The notes under the pieces were generated by a model, which worked only from the letters and a program-made list of their open reading frames with translations, was not told the DNA's origin and did no database searches. The position numbers and the translations under genes are program-made. A stretch of DNA of 7,705 nucleotides, from assembly GCA_947585065.1 (NCBI GenBank), contig CANPWX010000047.1, positions 1-7,705 of the forward strand, given 5' to 3'. The stretch comes from an uncultured Bacilli bacterium (lineage in GTDB: Bacteria > Bacillota_I > Bacilli_A > RF39 > UBA660). The stretch's first letter is position 1. The number at the start of each line of letters is the position of its first letter. Of the stretch, positions 4,721 through 7,705 are shown in pieces.

Positions 4721-6952
4721 ATGGCTAGTAATACTTTTGGTGGAACAGTTAAATTGGATGGAGAATCCGAATACAGGAAGGCTTTAAGTACCATAACTGC
4801 TCAAATGAAAGTTATGAGTAGTGAAATGATGAAGGTTACAGCTGAATTTGGAAAAAATGATACATCAATAGAAGGTTTAACTTCTAGAAATAAAGTATTA
4901 AATGATCAAATAGATAAACAAAAAGAAAAAATAGCTACACTAAGAGGTGCTTTAGAGCAATCTCAACAACAATATGGAGAAAATGATAAAAAAACATTAT
5001 CATGGCAAAATCAATTAAACAGAGCAGAAGCACAATTGATTAATATGGATAAAGAGCTTAAAGATAACGAAAACAAAATGAAAGAATCAGCAGATGCTAC
5101 TAATGATAATTCTAATAAAATAAAAGAATTTGGAAAAAATGCGGATGATGCTTCGAAAAAGGCTTTAAGTTTAGGAGATATTATCAAAGCAAATTTGATT
5201 ACTGATGTTATTAAAAGTGGTTTATCTTCTTTGGCTAATGGAGTAAAAAGTATAGCATCTTCTATGGGAAATGCAATTTCTAGTGGAGCAAGTTATGCAG
5301 ATAACATTTTAACTTTGTCAGCACAAACAGGAATAGCAACAGAAGAATTACAAGCATATAATGCAGTTGCAGAACTTACAGATGTACCATTAGAAACAAT
5401 TACTAAATCTATGGCTAAGATGACTAAATCTTTAGAGTCTAATGAAGATAAATATAATTCTTTAGGTGTATCGATTAGGAATGCAGATGGCTCTTTAAGA
5501 GATAATCAAGATATTTTCAATGAAACAATTGGAAAACTTGGCGAAATGTCTAATGAAACTGAAAGAGATGCATTATCAATGCAATTATTCGGTAAATCAG
5601 CACAAGATTTAAATCCATTAATTAAACTTGGTGCAGATGGTTTATCAGAACTTACTACACAGGCACGTGAAATGGGAGCGGTATTAAGTGATGATGGATT
5701 AAAAGCTTTAGGAGAGTTAGATGATCAATTTCAATTTTTTAAGACTAATGTTAGTGCAACTGGAAATATTTTAGCAAGTGCATTTGCTCCTGCAATAACA
5801 GATGTTATGAATGGAGTCAATGGATTAGCACAAGATTTTAATTCTTTAATTGCATCAGTAATAAGTGGAAATGATGAAGGTGTAACTGGTGCTATGAATA
5901 GTATTAGTGTTTCTTTAGGGAATATTGTAAACTCAATAGCACAACAAGCTCCTAAACTAGTGGAAATGGCAGGTACTTTAATAAATACTATAATTACAGC
6001 TATATCGAATAATGCTCCTATGTTAGTAAATGCAATAGTACAATTAGTATCATCAATTTCTACAATTATAATTGATAATCTACCAACTCTTTTAGATGCT
6101 GGAATAAAAATATTACTTGCTTTAGTTCAAGGGATATCACAAAATTTACCAACAATAATTCCACAACTAGTGGAAAGTTTGATTTTTATGGTGGAAGTAT
6201 TACTTGATAATATCGATTTAATAATTGATGCTGGAATACAATTGCTTACTGGACTTGCTGATGGTTTGATAGAAGCTTTACCTATTTTAATTGATAAATT
6301 ACCAGAAATAATAGATAAATTAGTTATAGCTATAACCGATAACTTACCAAAGTTGATAGAAGTAGGAATTACTCTTATTGTTAAATTATCAGAGGGGTTA
6401 ATAAAAGCCATTCCACAATTGATTTCTAAAATACCACAAATAATTGGATCTATAATTAATGGATTTGTTAATTATTATTCAAGAATGGGTGAAATAGGTA
6501 AGAATTTAGTATCTGGAATTTGGAATGGTATAAGTAATTCTTTTACTTGGATTAAAAATAAATTAAAAGAATGGATTGGCAATGTTACTTCTTTTATAAA
6601 GAAAATGTTTGGTATTCATTCTCCATCAACAGTTTTTAGAGATGAAATAGGTACTAATTTGGCATTAGGAATTGGTGAAGGATTTACAAATCAAATGGAT
6701 TCTGTAAAAAATGATATGGCAAAGGCATTACCAACAAACTTCGATGTTACAACAAATAGTAATTTTAAAAGCCCTATTTTAAAACAAAATTCTGCTTTTG
6801 ATAGTGATGACGAAATAGAAAGTTCAAACTTTAATCCAACAATCAATATAAACAGTTATTCAAAATACTTATCACCTGCAGAAGCTGCTAGAGAAAGTCG
6901 ACACGAAATGCAAAAAATGATATTAAAGTGGAAGAAAGCAGGTGTAGTATGA
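4721..6952 (+). CDS. Tail tape measure protein (743 aa)
   Basis: This is the tail length ruler, packed inside the tube and ejected at infection. Residues 1 to about 150 are polar and coiled-coil-like, with an N-terminal 'GGTVKLDGESEYRKAL' segment common in Bacillota tape measure proteins. Residues about 150-370 form the conserved phage tape measure region ('YADNILTLSAQTGIATEELQ', 'GKSAQDLNPLIKLG', 'LGELDDQFQFFK'). Residues 408-583 are four tandem 44-residue Leu/Ile-rich repeats. The C-terminal part has 'WNGISNSFTWIKNKLKEWI' and the widespread FGIHSPSTVFRDEIG motif (630-644). No lysozyme or peptidase domain is seen. At the commonly used 0.15 nm per residue, 743 residues would imply a tail of roughly 110 nm, which is inference. 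Its C-terminus overlaps the Dit gene by 4 bases. Confidence 0.95.
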   Translation: MASNTFGGTVKLDGESEYRKALSTITAQMKVMSSEMMKVTAEFGKNDTSIEGLTSRNKVLNDQIDKQKEKIATLRGALEQSQQQYGENDKKTLSWQNQLNRAEAQLINMDKELKDNENKMKESADATNDNSNKIKEFGKNADDASKKALSLGDIIKANLITDVIKSGLSSLANGVKSIASSMGNAISSGASYADNILTLSAQTGIATEELQAYNAVAELTDVPLETITKSMAKMTKSLESNEDKYNSLGVSIRNADGSLRDNQDIFNETIGKLGEMSNETERDALSMQLFGKSAQDLNPLIKLGADGLSELTTQAREMGAVLSDDGLKALGELDDQFQFFKTNVSATGNILASAFAPAITDVMNGVNGLAQDFNSLIASVISGNDEGVTGAMNSISVSLGNIVNSIAQQAPKLVEMAGTLINTIITAISNNAPMLVNAIVQLVSSISTIIIDNLPTLLDAGIKILLALVQGISQNLPTIIPQLVESLIFMVEVLLDNIDLIIDAGIQLLTGLADGLIEALPILIDKLPEIIDKLVIAITDNLPKLIEVGITLIVKLSEGLIKAIPQLISKIPQIIGSIINGFVNYYSRMGEIGKNLVSGIWNGISNSFTWIKNKLKEWIGNVTSFIKKMFGIHSPSTVFRDEIGTNLALGIGEGFTNQMDSVKNDMAKALPTNFDVTTNSNFKSPILKQNSAFDSDDEIESSNFNPTININSYSKYLSPAEAARESRHEMQKMILKWKKAGVV
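5942..6469 (+). repeat. Four tandem 44-residue (132-bp) repeats within the tape measure gene
   Basis: The protein aligns with itself at a 44-residue period without gaps: units 408-451, 452-495, 496-539 and 540-583. Unit starts read QQAPKLVEMA, DNLPTLLDAG, DNIDLIIDAG and DNLPKLIEVG. The second half of each unit again resembles the first (NNAPMLV, QNLPTII, EALPILI, KAIPQLI), so the basic module is about 22 residues. DNA similarity is lower than protein similarity, so these are old repeats rather than a recent duplication. Amphipathic helices punctuated by Pro fit a ruler segment whose length can change by whole units. Confidence 0.8.
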
Positions 6953-7705
6953 AAAGATGGTTAGTTTATGAAAATTCAAATGGTGAAAGCATAACTTTAG
7001 AACATAAATTTCCTTTTTTTATGACAGATTATGAAGGTATTCATGAGAAAATTTCTGATTTATCTAGTATAGCCTCTGCATTTTCTGTTGGAGAATTTTA
7101 TATAGGAAGAAATGTACCTAAAAGAAATATTGTTATCAATGGTTATATAAAAGATAATTATTATGAAAATCGACAAACATTATATAGAATTTTTAACGAT
7201 AATGAAGGAACATTATATTATTATGAAGATGATCATTCTGCTAAGATAAAATGTAGGTCAGCAAAAGTAGAATTTATTAAAAAGAGTCCGATTATGTATT
7301 TTACGATTTCCTTAATGTGTTTTAATCCATTTTTTGAAGATGAAGTTGAAAGTAAAAGTACGATATCACAATATACAGGAGGAATTGAATTTCCATTTGA
7401 AATTGTGAATGATGAAATAGAGTTTGAAACTAAGAATGAAGAAGCTTCAGTAGAAATATATAATCCTACTAATATTCAATCTGGATTAAGAATAATATTC
7501 AATTTTAGAGGAGAAGTAAGTAAGCCAACCATTAAAAATATAGATACACAAGAGGCGTTAACTATTGATATGGATTTTCAATATGGAGACAAAGTAGAGA
7601 TAACTACTCATATTAATAATAAAAATATAATTCTAACTAAAAATGGGAAAGAGACTAATATAAATAATTATTTATTATTCGGAACTAAATTCTTGCAATT
7701 AAATG
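6949..7705 (+). CDS. Distal tail protein (Dit), siphovirus tail component family (3' end outside window)
   Basis: This frame is open from ATG 6949 to the window end (252 codons, no stop), so the CDS is partial at its 3' end. It matches the phage tail component/Dit family of Gram-positive siphoviruses, which forms the hexameric hub between the tail tube and the baseplate or receptor-binding machinery. The N-terminal domain shows the expected signs: MKRWLVYENSNGESITL, 'GEFYIGRNVPKRNIVINGYI' at about 48-67, 'NRQTLYRIFNDNEGTLYYYE' at about 74-93, then 'FTISLMCFNPFFED' at about 118-131. A beta-rich C-terminal domain follows. The last residues seen, NYLLFGTKFLQLN, look like the strand near the family's C-terminus, so little is probably missing. 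Start ATG overlaps the tape measure TGA (ATGA), with AGGTG at 6940-6944 just upstream. Confidence 0.88.
   Translation, partial: MKRWLVYENSNGESITLEHKFPFFMTDYEGIHEKISDLSSIASAFSVGEFYIGRNVPKRNIVINGYIKDNYYENRQTLYRIFNDNEGTLYYYEDDHSAKIKCRSAKVEFIKKSPIMYFTISLMCFNPFFEDEVESKSTISQYTGGIEFPFEIVNDEIEFETKNEEASVEIYNPTNIQSGLRIIFNFRGEVSKPTIKNIDTQEALTIDMDFQYGDKVEITTHINNKNIILTKNGKETNINNYLLFGTKFLQLN

Noticed and set aside
4576..4794. Minus-strand 72-aa ORF
   Set aside because: It lies antisense to gpT and the start of the tape measure gene, has no ribosome binding site context and no recognisable protein features. It is a shadow of AT-rich coding sequence.
6127..6411. Minus-strand 94-aa ORF
   Set aside because: It is antisense to the tape measure repeats; its Ile/Ser-rich composition is the reverse-frame image of those repeats.
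1..7705. Defence system, CRISPR array, tRNA, insertion sequence, attachment site or other cargo
   Set aside because: Every interval is accounted for by phage head-tail genes with normal order. No repeat-spacer pattern, transposase, integrase, tRNA-like fold or non-structural cargo was seen.

Overview
The window is a stretch of the late structural (head-to-tail) module of a siphovirus-type tailed phage or prophage of the HK97 lineage. All genes are on the + strand and tightly packed. The host is probably a low-GC Bacillota bacterium (Clostridia or a relative). The reasons are the strongly AT-rich coding sequence, good AGGAGG-type ribosome binding sites, a phi13-like major tail protein and a Dit of the Gram-positive siphovirus type. 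TGA, TAA and TAG all act as stops, so the standard bacterial code fits. Nothing in the window shows whether this is an integrated prophage or a free phage, and the host genus cannot be read from it.

Layout: the C-terminal end of the prohead protease (1-277, cut by the window start); the HK97-fold major capsid protein (299-1441); a beta-rich C-terminal extension in the -1 frame (1432-1848), reachable only by frameshifting on an A9 run; an intrinsic terminator-like hairpin (1853-1880); four head-tail joining and tail-completion genes (gp6-like connector 1898-2191, head-closure protein 2184-2516, HK97 gp10-like protein 2500-2925, tail terminator 2922-3290); the major tail tube protein (3292-3888); a 55-aa protein of unknown role (3890-4057), whose end is part of a second terminator-like hairpin; the tail assembly chaperone gpG (4090-4479) with its -1 frameshift extension gpT (4476-4706); the tape measure protein (4721-6952); and the distal tail protein Dit (6949 to the window end, cut).

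How the parts work together: the protease matures the capsid after assembly. The connector, closure, gp10-like and terminator proteins join head and tail. gpG and gpGT chaperone the tape measure protein, around which the major tail protein polymerises. Dit forms the hub at the tip. The genes mostly overlap or abut, which suggests translational coupling.

The most notable feature is two -1 recoding sites in one late operon. The first is A AAA AAG at the end of the capsid gene, giving about 516 residues instead of 380. The second is A AAA AAC immediately before the gpG stop codon, giving about 205 residues instead of 129; it has a perfect 10-bp stem starting 7 nt downstream. The gpG/gpGT site is a classic conserved arrangement. 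The capsid site follows the logic of T7 gp10A/10B but is less often annotated. There are also hairpins with T-tracts after the capsid, tail-tube and gpG reading frames, which could grade expression along the operon. I see no defence system, CRISPR array, tRNA, insertion sequence or non-phage cargo. No stretch longer than 300 bases lacks a gene.
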